Origin: Oegoconia quadripuncta
Lineage: Eukaryota; Arthropoda; Insecta; Lepidoptera; Autostichidae
NCBI GenBank assembly: GCA_949316235.1
Contig: OX438750.1
Location: 14,076,865-14,140,864 of the forward strand
Length of the DNA: 64,000 nt
Reading direction: 5' to 3'
Each line of letters begins with the position of its first letter. Position 1 is the stretch's first letter. The position numbers were made by a program, and so were the translations under genes. A model generated the notes under the pieces. That model was not told the origin of the DNA, did not search any database, and saw only the letters and a program-made list of their open reading frames with translations. Shown in pieces: positions 10,233 through 21,829 of this stretch.

Positions 10233-13200
10233 ACTCAACTTACTCTAATGTTATAATTAAGTCCTTACATGAATAAAAATTGTGAATAATTTTGGAGCAA
10301 ATTTATTTATAAATTTTGGGAAGCTAGCTACAAAGTTTAGCGACTAGTTGACGCTTTCCGCAGTTCCTACAAGGGCCATAATATTGCATTTAAAAATAAA
10401 TATGAGAGCTTCCGGAAATACAACAGCATTATGGGTATTAGTGGAATTCTTACTGGCACACCTTGAGAATGCTAACAAACGGCCCGAGCCCGGAGTTTGG
10501 CAGGGAAACCCCAACGACCGTTGCCAAGTAGGTCGCCTTACGATAGCGTATTTTATAAATGCTAACCGATTTCTGCTACGAAATGTATTCGATAAATTTC
10601 AAATCAACTCTGTAATTTTAGAACTGTGCTCCCTGAACTTGACTTGAAAGGGGGCCTCAGCTCTTATAAGAGTACTAGCTATCCGCCCGCGACTCCGTCT
10701 GCGTGGATCTCGTCATAAAATATAAACTATCATCTCTACCTATTACGTACCGGATGAGTTTTTTAACGTAAGGAAAAAGTAGGGCATATTAGGTAAGTGA
10801 AATAGAAGGTATTGGCATTGGTAGTTTATTTATTTTTTTACGACACTATTGTTCGGGATATCTCTAACCACCCCATTTGGGATAAAGATCGTGACATTAT
10901 ATATATATGTATACATACATATACGCCTGTTTCTCGTAGGGGTAGAGTACTTCATTATTTATTTTTTGCGGCATTAAACCTGTTTTTAAAGAGCAACCCT
11001 TCAAGTTTCTCGCTTGTTCTTCTCAGGGGAAAATTGCCTTAGCAACAAGCAATAGCTTAATGGATAGAAAAACTGACTATTTTAAGTGTACCCTGTGTAC
11101 CTACAATATAAAGAATTTTTGACTATTGACCTTCTATTGAGTATTGGCTGGTAATGTAAGCTTGATGTTAAAAATTAAGAAGTGCTTTGTCTCTTTGTAT
11201 TATAGTGACTTGTGATAGAGCCAGCAATCTAGTGTTTAGGGACAAACCACTTGGACCCCGTTATTGGAAGTGTCAAAATCAAAATCAAAAATATTTTATT
11301 CAATGTAGGATACAAATATATCACATATTGAAAGTCAACATGTTTTTAAAAAAAAACTACATCGCTTCACTAGGTGTTATGGGAGAAGAAGCGACAAGAA
11401 ACTCCGCAACAACACATATTTTCAATTAGTTTCCATCTTTACAATAATATTACATATTATTACAAAAGCAATTAACGTAACGACCAGCTAACACCAGACC
11501 TCCTTATTATCGCCTAAATAATCATCTATCCTGTAATAATCCTTCTTACACAGAGTTTCTTTAATGTGGCGTTTAAATTTGTTCGCGTGTTATTATTATT
11601 GTAAATTATTTTACGCAATAAAGAGTATTTGTATTGTATTGTGTTATTGTTTCATGCAGCGGCGTGTACGAAGACTACTAACCCAAGTCAATCTTTAAAG
11701 GTTAACCTATTTCCGGAGACTGGTTCAAATGTCTACCTCTGACCCAAGCACCGATAACGAGCATCGGTTGATGGGTATTTGATACCTCCCGATACTCAAC
11801 ACCTGACAACAAAGCGACAATACCTGATCGTTTTGGTCCCTAGTATAAACTACATTTTGTGGGTGAAATTAGGATCTTCTTATACATTTCAATTTTTAAT
11901 TGCCTCACAATAATAAGTATTTAATTAATGATTTATTTGAAATCACAGTCATAATTACAAATTTAAAATATAAGTTATAACATTTAGAAGCCGAAATAGA
12001 TCTCAGTAAGTTTATAGATAGCTTATTTTATTACCTTATCTATCGAGACATCAAATTGTTGTGTTTGTGGGTGTAAGACAGAAAATGTATGGAGTAATAT
12101 GTGCGAGTGTATGTGTGTGTATGAGTTGAGTGTATGTGTACACAATTATCTAATCTATGTCAGTGCCTTCAATACTGCTGATTTGAACTGATTACGACTC
12201 AGATGAAAAATGTCCAATTCCTCCAAAATTCTTCATTGTATTCTCGCAAACATCGAATCATAGTGGAGTGGTGAGCATAGTTAGTTCTTGTTCTGAGGGT
12301 GTGAAATAAGCTTTAAAAACAATATAAGTATTTTTCGGGCGCATGTCGATTTCTTTGTTAAACTCGAGAATACAAAAGATTTATCTGGATGAAATTATTA
12401 AGATAGGATGCTTTAATATATTGAGAATTGAGAGAAGAATTGAGAATCCGTGACTATGAATTCACACTAAATTTTGCTGAGCACCTAGTGATTCGTTTCA
12501 TTTTTTTATTATTGTATCTTAATTATGAATGTATGTCGTTGTCTCAATCTTTTGTGAGCTAATTTGCATATTTATTTACTTATTTATTCCAATCTGCCGA
12601 CAGTGTATTTATTTTGTACCTATACTGCATTTGAATACACATACCTACATGACATTATTCACTGATGCGCACAGAAAAATATGCGTGTCTGGTTGTTCTC
12701 TTTTGTACCAGTGTCTCCTCGTGGGTAATACTAATAGCTGAAAATCAGTGCTTTGCTCTCTGAGCAATTATACACACTGAGCTATGACCCATTTGTACGG
12801 CTGTAGCACACACATACTCCAGTGTATCCTGATGTTACTTTTATGAATTGTTATAAAATATGTTTATCCAATTGCTTTGGAACTTCTGGTATGTGTGTGA
12901 CTGGAGATACAAATAAACGATTTATCTATCTATCTAAATATCCAGATAAACCTAACCAATTGTTTTGTAACCTTAATATCGTCGAAGCGGCTGGTTTTTC
13001 ACAAAACAAACAAACAAACAATAATTATTTATTGTACAACAATAAGAAGCTAAACACAACGATAAAAAAGGGGATAGTACAATTTGCTACATTAACGTTG
13101 TCGGTGGTTTTCTATTTTTTCAATTTATAGTTGTATACGTAAGTATATCTAACATACAAAGTTAACCACTTGGCAATCGATTCCATTTACCATGAAGGGA

Positions 13201-13555
13201 GTGGTCCAATACAATGCTTATTGCGTTGTTGGTACTAACTTACTAAATCAATGCGCTCTACTAAATTATGTATTAACGACACAGACTGTTTGATACAAGG
13301 CCAAGGTCATAGAAGGTCATACAATGATATTATCATACTTTTTACAGATCGATACCGAAAAGGCAATAGGTAACTAATAAACAACACGTAATTCTTACTC
13401 AAAAGCAAACCGGCAAAAAAGCATGTGAAAATATAAAATACATACATGACGTCACGGCCTTTATCCCAAATGAGGTGGGCAGAGATATCCCAAACATTAA
13501 GTGTTTCATAAAAAGAATAATAAACTCTCTTTATTTCAGACAACATTCATAATAT
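10233..13555. other. Gene-free interval with scattered repeat pieces
   Basis: Holds a repeat related to family E tails (about 11273-11420, with GAAGAAGCGACAAGAAACTC) and a sense LINE tail (11590-11643). An antisense LINE tail lies at 13003-13095. Two pieces carry a block near CCCAAATGAGGTGGGCAGAG (13440-13500; inverted at 10845-10900). A slightly GC-richer stretch at 10430-10560 has an open frame but no recognisable domain. No host exon could be supported. Confidence 0.5.
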
Positions 13556-13788
13556 GGTTGGTGGTAGGGCATTTTATAATGTCGGTCTGGCCAGCTACCC
13601 ACCATCTTATCTAAATCTGCCGCCAAGCAGCAATGTTAATAGCATTGTTGTGTTCCGGTTGTCAGAGATAAGATAGCCAGCCCCCCAAATGTGTTAGGGT
13701 TTCCGGGTCAATACGCTTCCACCTTCGACCTCATCTTCACTTAACATCAGGTGTGATTGAGGTCAAGTACGAATCCGTCGTGCATAAA
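13556..13788 (+). mobile_element. SINE-1, headless copy
   Basis: Starts at GGTTGGTGGTAGGGC and runs to the tail CAGGTGTGATTGAGGTCAAG. The tRNA-like head is missing. Confidence 0.85.
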
Positions 13789-13798
13789 TATATGTAAA

Positions 13799-14000
13799 TG
13801 ATACAATACAAATACACTTTATTGCACAACAGAAAAGAAAATACAGTTTCAGAAAAGTGGTAAGAATAGAATGTACAATTTGGCGACCTTATCACTAAAA
13901 GCGATCTCTTCCAGACAACCTATGGGTATAAAGACAGTACATTTGAAATAGGTAGGTTGTGCGGTATTAAATAGTGATGCAGGTACAAATATATATATAA
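13799..14000 (-). mobile_element. LINE 3' tail, antisense
   Basis: Nearly identical by eye to 7690-7880: CAAATACACTTTATTGCAC, GGCGACCTTATCACTAAAAG and GGGTATAAAGACAGTACATT. Confidence 0.75.
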
Positions 14001-14425
14001 ACTATGTTAGTAAATACCAAGACATTTCACACACACAGTTAGATACTTTATATACCTCAAAGATTTTCTCTAATAATTTAAAAATCATGATGAACATGAT
14101 AATAATGTGACGTTCAGAATTTACGCGCAAAAAATTCAAACCTGGTCAGTCGTGTACAAAGCGCATTGTTCAGTCTCATATCAGCTTCCTTGATACCGCG
14201 TGAGTCACGTGTGACGTCAGATCGCCATATATTTAGAGTTAGCCAGATGTATCACATCTCACTAACAGACTAACTGTAAGTCAGTATCGGTAGATAAGCA
14301 GAGGTAAACAGACTATGAACGCTCTCTTTAACCTTATACAAAAAGGTGATATGAAGTGTGTTATATGCAAGGTTATTAGTTTGCCTGTGCCTGTGGCATT
14401 AGTAATAAGCGGAATAAACAAACCT

Positions 14426-14585
14426 TTTTAAACACCATACAAAGTAAACCATTCCGAAACCTCGTTTAATATGGAAGTCCAACAATTTTTGACTGATATT
14501 GGCTATGTTTCATTCTAGGCTATGAGTCACCAATAAACATGGAATTACATACTAATTAAATTTCACTCAGCATATTATATACCTT
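14426..14585. mobile_element. Repeat family M2, partial
   Basis: Shares CATACAAAGTAAACCATTC, TATGGAAGTCCAACAATTTT and TTTCACTCAGCATATTATAT with the copies at 16250, 16635 and 19735-20457. Confidence 0.6.
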
Positions 14586-14672
14586 GTCCCTTGTCTTTTA
14601 CAGAGAGCTATATGAATATATGAAAGAGAGTCTCTGATATCTTTGACATATTACGATAAATATAGTATATAT

Positions 14673-15003
14673 TGAGTCTTTACTTATGAAATTGGAGATT
14701 TTTTCTTCGTTAATCATATGTACCAACTCTTACGATTCTAATAGCTATTTCCAAATTTGTTTTTTATTTGGAAAATGGAATATATTTTCATGTGGTTCCC
14801 ATATTATTTCTTAGATTCGCTGAAACTTTTATAATACGGTTACTTTTAAAAATTAACACTGCCTATACTTTACTTAATGTTATCCGATAATACACACAAA
14901 CTTTAGTTAAATTAGGATTTGCCGTTCTCAAGAAAATTTCAAAAATGTTTGTATTGAGAAAACAGCCTTAATGAAATTCTTCATACAAAACACCAATTTC
15001 ATT
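14673..15003. mobile_element. MITE family M1, second copy
   Basis: Matches 8492-8911 with an internal deletion of about 90 bp. The left end is GAGTCTTTACTTATGAAATT and the right end is ACCAATTTCAT. Confidence 0.8.
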
Positions 15004-16249
15004 TTGATATACTTTATTTGGCGTATATTTCGTATGTTTATCTTTCAGTTTCATGATGAGCATATCGCTTCGTATGAGTGAGCAAGCAAAATCTAAATAC
15101 TTAGTAAAATATTAACAGAACACATTATCGTATCCTCACAGTCTGTCTGGCTTTAGTAACGTTATAATCTATTTGCCTATGGGACCCTGAAAGAAGTGAT
15201 AAACAGCTATACATAGACACTGAAGTACCACTTACTGGCCAAACAAATGAGATGCCATAAAAAATGAATTACTCCGTGTTACTGCCAATGATGGCAGAGG
15301 GTATTTCGGATACAATAGCATTGCCAAATGTGTTGCCAAAATGTAAGCCAAGTCGTGGGGTAAACAAGTGCATATTATTGACACTAAAATAAATAAGTAA
15401 ACTGATTTTATAGCTAAGATTGTAAATTCCGAAGTTCTTAGCCAAATTATAGAATTAGACGAGTGGTCAAGGGGTGAGGTATGAGTCCAATCCCATCCCG
15501 AAATCTTTGCCGTCAAGGTCAAGTCCGCCGTTCTTAAACTCTATATCTAGTTAGTTATTTTATATTTTATTGCATATAAGCATACATATTAATATAACAT
15601 AAAACCAGGACAATATAAGGAGTAGACTAAGTAAGGAGACAATTGATGAATTGGTAAACCTATGTAAAATTAATGTTTTTTTTTTTTTTTAGCGTTTACA
15701 AACGAACGAACAATATTTTTCGAGATATGTATGTAATATTTCTATGTTACGTCCAAAACGGCTTGACCAATTTTTAAATGTATTGTGTCGTTAGATTCGC
15801 CTTGATCCCTAGAATTTCATTGATATTGTAAAACATCCGACATGCATAGGGCATATTAATAAAGCGATCTCAAGATTGAGATCGAGTCTCATTCTAAATA
15901 CGATTTTTCTTCTTATCGCAAGTGTCAATTTACGTTCATCTCAACTTTAAAATCATTTTATTACTTAATACGTTCCTATGTTTAAGATCCATCATTAGAA
16001 TAAAGGTCGTTTTTGTATGGTTTACCTTGAATGGGACCTATTACCTACTATAATAGTATTTTGTAGTTTTTATCATCTTGCGTAAAAAGATAAGCTCAAG
16101 TGTAAGATATACTTAGATAACATTGATATGATGGACTATAGACGAGCAAACAATGATAAGTAGAATTATAGCGCACTTTGGTGATAAACGTTTTTTAGGA
16201 TCTTGCATTGTCGTAGTACCTATCAAAAGTACGTAAAGGGTGAAATTTA
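15004..16249. other. Gene-free interval
   Basis: No supported gene. A T-run at about 15677-15690 may mark the tail of an antisense retroelement. The block at 15720-15830 resembles the generic GTATGTAATATT...CGGCTTGACC sequence seen in dispersed repeats. Confidence 0.45.
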
Positions 16250-16785
16250 ATACTGTATACTGGTGACCCGACTCCACCTTCCCCAAGGAACCAGAGTCGA
16301 ATTCGATCAAAACATTTTCGATTACCCATACAAAGTAAACCATTCTTAAACCACCTTTAGTATGGAAGTCGAACAATTTCCGGCTGGTGACTCCACTCCT
16401 GATTACGAACAACTTTCCACTGTGAACCATAGCCAAATTTTCTACTTCTCCTCTAATTCACTAAAAGAAAAGAAATCACAGAGTGCGGTAAGCAGTGACA
16501 TTTAATGTGTAAACAGAAGGAGACACGGCAAAAGAATATCAAAAAATATTTAAAATATTATACTTCTTAATAAATGACAGGGTGTTCTATTAGAAAAAGA
16601 ATAAAGGAAAACGAAAATAGAAACCATGCAGGTTTAACAAAATTCAGCTGAAAATTGTTGGGACTTTCATACTAAAGGTCGTTTCAGAATGGTTTACTTT
16701 GTATGGGTAATGGAATTTTTTTTGATCGAATTCGACTATAGTTCCTTGGGGAAAGTTGTTCCTAATCTCAAGAGTCACCTGAGGG
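16250..16785. mobile_element. Repeat family M2, two inverted pieces
   Basis: 16250-16440 and 16635-16785 carry the same block in opposite orientation. Examples are GAATTCGATCAAAACATTTT against its complement near TTTTTGATCGAATTCGAC, and the CAAAGTAAACCATTC block against GGTTTACTTTG. About 195 bp of other sequence separates them. Confidence 0.65.
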
Positions 16786-16924
16786 CCGATCGCACTAATT
16801 TTGAACGATAATACCAAAGGTAAATCATAACCAAAAACGTCGTATCGCGCTAATCATTTGAACGGAAATTAACCTAATTTTTATTAACACTCATCAGCTG
16901 TAAACATTTTGGGTTTGGTTTTAC

Positions 16925-17200
16925 TTTATTTTTATTTATGATTGACTGGATTCGCGTTTGACCACAATCTCACCTGATGGAAAGTGACGATGTAGTCGAA
17001 GATGAAACACGCGATCCCAGTAAATGCCTATTCACTCTGCTCTTGAAGATCCCAAGGTTGTAGGATTCAGGAAAGACTGACGCCGGAAGGGAGTTCTTAG
17101 CTTAGCTGTTCGGATGATGAATGAAGAATCGAACTTCTTAGTGCGAATGTTCGGTATATTAACTATATACGGCTGGAATCCCTCCCCACGCCTAGATGGT
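16925..17200 (-). mobile_element. LINE ORF2 C-terminal tail, antisense fossil
   Basis: Minus-strand reading gives FPESYNLGIFKSRVNRHL near 17000-17080, the conserved C-terminal tail of a Jockey-like LINE protein family common in moths. The same block lies in sense at 60118-60270. Confidence 0.72.
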
Positions 17201-18199
17201 AGTTTAGTAGAAGAAGAAGGATGGTAGATGGTAGTTTGGTAGCGTCAACGATATTACCCTTCACAAAAAATAGCGCGATACCCTTTTTTATGACGTGTAT
17301 CGAGTGTACAAACAAGTCTCCGCTCCAACGTCTTCCGATGGTCGGATCAGACTATCTAAAGGAAAAATCGAACGTACATTCCAAGCTTATTCGTTTCCAA
17401 GATATAGCTTTAACACTATCTTTTGATCTAGTCTACCCATACGATATTATCATTTGTTCGATAAATATTGTCAGGGTTTTTCTAAATTTTCAATTTATCG
17501 TTATTATGGTAGGTTGGTAAGATAAAAGAAGCACTAATTATGTAACTTGTTAAGGTGTTTATTAATAAAACTCTCAAGAAACACAGGAATGGCGAATATA
17601 ACAAAAAGGTGGTGCGTCGTAATCAAAAACAATTTATACCTAAGAAGAAAAAAAGTGTTGCCAACATTGCATTGTAATTTTTAACAGTTATCTTACCTCG
17701 ATGGTATTATTGTGTTCATAGGTCTTAACGGTTTATGTTACTCGGAAAGTGACCGGGTTCGTTTCCGTTTCCTAAATGGTGTAGGTTTTAGAAAATCTTT
17801 GAATGCAGATTTCGTTTTCTTAAAAGTGGCTGACATGGTTCTTTAAAACAAATTAAATCATTTAATAGATTCTCGCCTTCCGTGCCCCTGCGATTCTGCG
17901 TCAAGCTAACGCAACTTTGAGATTCAATTTTGTGAAACTAAATAGGTACTCTTCTTCACGCAAACTGTTAATTAGTATTAATGATATTAGCTGAACGACA
18001 GTGAAACCGCGTTGAAAAGCAGGTAATAAGACAATAAAACGACTTAGTCTTTGGTTTCGCGGAACCAATTTAGTTAAATAATCTTCTATTACAACAACAT
18101 AAAAGCCAAGATCTGCCAGATTTTTGGCAATTCTTAAAAAAATAACCACAAACTGAATTAGTTCGATCCTATAGTTGCTGTTGCGTCTGTAACATAGCC
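17201..18199. other. Gene-free interval
   Basis: No supported gene. The 110-codon minus-strand frame at 17901-18233 has no recognisable motif and runs into the tandem array at its right end. Confidence 0.45.
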
Positions 18200-18715
18200 G
18201 CCAGTCAGTAATGCACTGCAATCCAAAGGGCACTGACGCTCTGTTAAACTAATTGGTGCAACACGATTGGTGTGCAAAATACACTATCTTATCAATTGCG
18301 CCATTATCACAGTAATACTGCATCAATAGTGCACTGCAATCACAGGGCACTGACGCCCTGTTAGATTGGTGCAATACGATTGGTGTGCAAAAATACACTA
18401 TCTTATTTGTTGCGTCATTCATTACAGTAACGCAGCGTCAGTAATGCACTGCAATCCGAAGCGCACTGACGCTGTGTTACACTGACGAGGTACGCAACAA
18501 TGTTAGTGAACAAATGCTACTCGGTTGTAACACTGATGTGCAAAAATACGCTATCTTATCAATTGCGCCATTTAACAATCGTAATGCACTGCAATCCAAA
18601 GGGCACTGACGCTCTGTTGCACTGAAGTAGGTACCTACGCAACACCGTTGGTGAACACATCACATGCTATTCGGTTGCATGCATCAGTACAGTAACACAG
18701 CGTTAGTGTTGCCAT
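18200..18715. repeat. Degenerate satellite-like tandem array, about 4 units of 116-140 bp
   Basis: The block TAATGCACTGCAATCC, followed by GGGCACTGACGC, recurs near 18207, 18325, 18441 and 18581. A last partial unit starts near 18681. Each unit also has a second block, GTGCAAAAATACACTATCTT. Units differ by substitutions and small indels. Confidence 0.88.
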
Positions 18716-19352
18716 TGTACAGGACAGTTAATACATACACTTTGGGTTCTATCCAAGAGGCATAGACTCATTAGAGGGTTATTACACCGACGATCGACAT
18801 AGATCAATGTCAATTATAGGCCATTCAACGTAACACCACCATTTATTACTTTGAAAAGATGTATTAAAACTTCTCAATCCCGTCCTCGATCTTATGGGTA
18901 CAGTACAGTTCCATTTTGAATTGTAGTCTTTTCTTTTTTGTTTGTGATAACTTCAATAAGTACCACCTACTTACCTGCCTTATAACGTGTTAACGAAAGA
19001 ACGCAAAACCCGACTATGGTAGATAGACCATGACACTGTACTTATATCTTTTGTTCAACGACTTTGAAAATTCCCTAAAACAAAATTCGGCTCTTCATTC
19101 AAAATTTAACAGCGGATCGGATCAATTTTTGTATGGGGTATTAGGGTAATTTGCTTTTGCGAATTTTGTAAAGTCATAGTACAAAAGATGCAAAGCCTCA
19201 TGGTCTGAGTTACCAGTCGCGAGGTTTTGTGTTCGCTCGTTAACACCTTGTATACCTATCTTTATCATGGATCCTTTACAATTAAACATGTTGTGTACAC
19301 ATTCTTAGGCTACCATCTAGAATGAGAATCGTAATAATTTATTCTTATATTA

Positions 19353-19576
19353 GGTCCTTACCTATGAAATTGGCGTTTTGTATGAAGAATTTCATTAAGA
19401 CTGTTTTCTCCATACAAACATTTTTGACTTTTTTTTGGGAACGGCAAATCCAAATTTAGCTAAACTTTGTGTGTATTATCGGATAACATTAAGTTAAGTA
19501 TAGGCAGCGTTAATTTTTAGAAGTAACCGCTTTATAAAAGTTTCAATGAATCTAAGAAATGATTATGGGAAGCACT
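19353..19576. mobile_element. MITE family M1, truncated inverted copy
   Basis: Starts GGTCCTTACCTATGAAATTG and follows the complement of the right half of the 8492-8911 copy up to GAATCTAAGAAATGATTATG. The other end is missing. Confidence 0.8.
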
Positions 19577-19595
19577 AGCGCATCAACTACTTATA

Positions 19596-19690
19596 TTAAA
19601 TAAATATTTTTATACACACCAATCATCTAGTCCCAAATTAAGCAAAGCTTGTACTATGGAAACTAGAAAATGGCCTACATAAATATTATG
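19596..19690 (-). mobile_element. SINE-2 3' fragment
   Basis: Only the 3' body remains: CACCAATCATCTAGTCCCAA and GCTTGTACTATGGAAACTAG. Confidence 0.75.
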
Positions 19691-19734
19691 TGACGCGTAT
19701 AAATGTGACGTTTTCAAGCGATAATTTATCCTAC

Positions 19735-20457
19735 GATCTATCCTAATATACAGGATGAATTGGAATTCGTGTAATTCCCATTAACTGAGGACGCCACTCT
19801 TGATAGCGATCAACTTTCTCCAAGGAACCATAGTCGAATTCGATCAAAAAAATTTCGATTACAAAACAAGTGGTTTAGTATACAAGAGCAACAATTTTCG
19901 TCTGGCGACTCCACTCCTAGGTAATTCCGACAAAATTTCCACTAGGAACAATAGCCGAATTCAGCTGTGTCAATGGTTTAGGCTGATGGCATCTACCAAA
20001 GTCTTAAATAATAATAAAAAAACCGAATTCAGCCGAAAAATGTTGGACTTCCATACTAAGGGTAGTTTGGTTTGTTTGGTTTGGTCGGTGGTAGGGCATT
20101 TTAAATGTCCGCCTGGCTAGCTACCACCATCTTATCTAAATCTGCCGGCAAGCAGCAATGTTAATAGCATTGTTGTGTTCCGGTTGTCAGACATAAGACA
20201 GCCAGTCCCCCAAATGTGTTGTGGTTTCCGGGTCAGTATGCTTCCACCTTCGACCTCATCTTCACATAACATCAGGTGTGTTGAGGTCAATACCATCCCG
20301 TTTTGCAAAAAAAAAAAAGTTTCAGAATGTTTTACTTTGTAAGGGTAATCGAAAATTTTTTGATCGAACTTGGCTATGGTTCCTAGTTGAAAGTTGTTCG
20401 TAATCAGGAGTGGAGCCACCAGTAAACAGGAATTACACGAATTATATTTCACTCTAC
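19735..20457. mobile_element. Repeat family M2, interrupted by SINE-1
   Basis: The left part (19735-20068) and right part (20319-20457) belong to the same repeat. The junction block TACTAAGGGTAGTTT resumes after the SINE as AGTTTCAGAATG, matching the uninterrupted version at 16672-16700. The right end stops about 25 bases before the splice acceptor of gene 1. Confidence 0.68.
20069..20318 (+). mobile_element. SINE-1, headless copy with poly(A), nested in M2
   Basis: Body GGTCGGTGGTAGGGC to the tail ATCAGGTGTGTTGAGG, ending in a 12-A run at 20307-20318. It interrupts repeat M2. Confidence 0.85.
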
Positions 20458-20483
20458 ATAATATAGTAATTTTCATTCCCTAG

Positions 20484-21242
20484 AGCGTGAAAAACCGACA
20501 TCATTGGTGATAGAGAAGCGTGAGGCGCTCTTGAAGAGCGCCGATGGCGGCGAGCGGAGCCGAGACGATGCGTCGAGACAAGGCGAACGAGCGGTGGCCG
20601 AACCGGCGGCCCCGGCCGTCGGCCGGTGGGGAGCCGAATGGCCGAGTTGACTCGCTTCGGTCGCGCGGGCCAAGCCCGACCCAGGGTCGGGCGGGGCCCG
20701 CGACGTGACCCGACAGCCCCTGCCGCCTGCGCGGTGGGGCCAAGAACGTCGACCCCTCGACCTCACCGCGCGTACGCACGAGGATCTCGTCACCAGAGCG
20801 GAGGGCGTCCTGCGACGCCTACTCGTCACTGACAACTACGATTCAGTCAGCAATTTCATCTCGCTCTTTGATGCTTACAATGATAGCTGCGACTCGTTGT
20901 ACGATGTCTACGAACGGTACACGCCACCGATATTGGATAAGAAACACACTTGCGTAGGCTTAGGGATGGAGCTGATGACCAGATGGCAGAGCCTGGACGA
21001 AGATTTCCCTGGGTTTTCCACGTCGACTTCGTTACTATCGTGTGAGGAAGCTGTGGTCGATGTGCTAGAGTACGTGACATGCGGAGAAAGCCCGACTTCG
21101 GTAATAGCAGCGGAGAAGGAGCACGTGATGGTTGGTGTGCAGATCAGGGTGGACGGAAGACCGGGGTTGCTGCTGGCTGACCCTGGGTACCACGTGCCGA
21201 GGGTCATCACTATCATGTGCGATCGAGGGTATCCTCATACTG
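20484..21242 (+). CDS. Gene 1, exon I (first recognised): conserved-looking protein with putative NAT/transglutaminase-like Cys-His-Asp core
   Basis: The acceptor is TTTTCATTCCCTAG|AG and the donor is ACTG|GTAAGT (phase 1). The coding frame starts a full codon at 20486 and stays open to 21242 except for a TGA at 20648-20650. The first 100 codons are very GC-rich, with low-complexity Ala/Arg/Pro. From about 20777 (HEDLVTRAEGVLRRLL) the protein looks globular. Ordered residues suggest a cysteine-enzyme core: Cys at 20951 (HTCVGLGMEL), His at 21122 (EKEHVMVGVQI) and Asp at 21179 (LLADPGYHV). This is the Cys-His-Asp order of arylamine N-acetyltransferase and transglutaminase-like folds; enzymatic function is inference. 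No ATG lies between the TGA and 20968, so the start must be in an unseen upstream exon. Either the TGA is a defect, or the true exon boundary lies after it (weak acceptor candidates end at 20684 and 20744). The protein was not matched to a named family. Confidence 0.75.
20648..20650 (+). other. In-frame TGA in gene 1 exon I
   Basis: It sits in the context CCGAGTTGACTCG, inside the frame that is otherwise open from 20486 to 21242. A single C-to-T change at a CpG (CGA to TGA) would explain it. It may be a real null allele, a sequencing error, or a sign that the exon starts further downstream. Confidence 0.85.
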
Positions 21243-21549
21243 GTAAGTTCATTGACTTATAATCTATTTGTAAGACTTATTTGTAGAATTCCGTACATGA
21301 AAACGTAACAACGTACTCGTATAGGGCTTTGTTGGCTGTATCAAATACTAAGGTCTGCGGCCTCACAGTCCTGTAAATTCAATCCTATAATAATAATAAA
21401 TTAAAAATTTTGAAAACCCCGAGATAACAAATAACTGTATCATCTAACCGATTTTCAATAACTTTCTCCTAGTCTAATTTTTAATATAATAAAAACAGCA
21501 CTAAAATCGGGCCACGCATTGCAGAGGTACATCCGGACAAAGCCTGGAT

Positions 21550-21568
21550 ACACACACATACCCACACA

Positions 21569-21649
<81 letters not shown>

Positions 21650-21662
21650 CCACACACACGTA

Positions 21663-21761
<99 letters not shown>

Positions 21762-21768
21762 TCGCACG

Positions 21769-21821
<53 letters not shown>

Positions 21822-21829
21822 ACATACAA
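21550..21829. repeat. Compound microsatellite (CA)n-(ACGC)n-(CA)n
   Basis: About 280 bp: CA dinucleotides with CCCACACATA interruptions, then about 27 ACGC/GCAC tetranucleotides (21659-21771), then CA again. All open frames here (Cys-Val, His-Thr, Arg-Ala-Cys) are artefacts of the repeat. Confidence 0.98.

Noticed and set aside
18200..18715. CRISPR array
   Set aside because: Units are long, degenerate and contiguous, without regular short repeats and unique spacers, and the DNA is eukaryotic.
20473..20835. 120-codon minus-strand frame rich in Arg/Ala/Pro
   Set aside because: Antisense shadow of the GC-rich gene 1 exon. The plus-strand frame has splice sites and continues into exon II.
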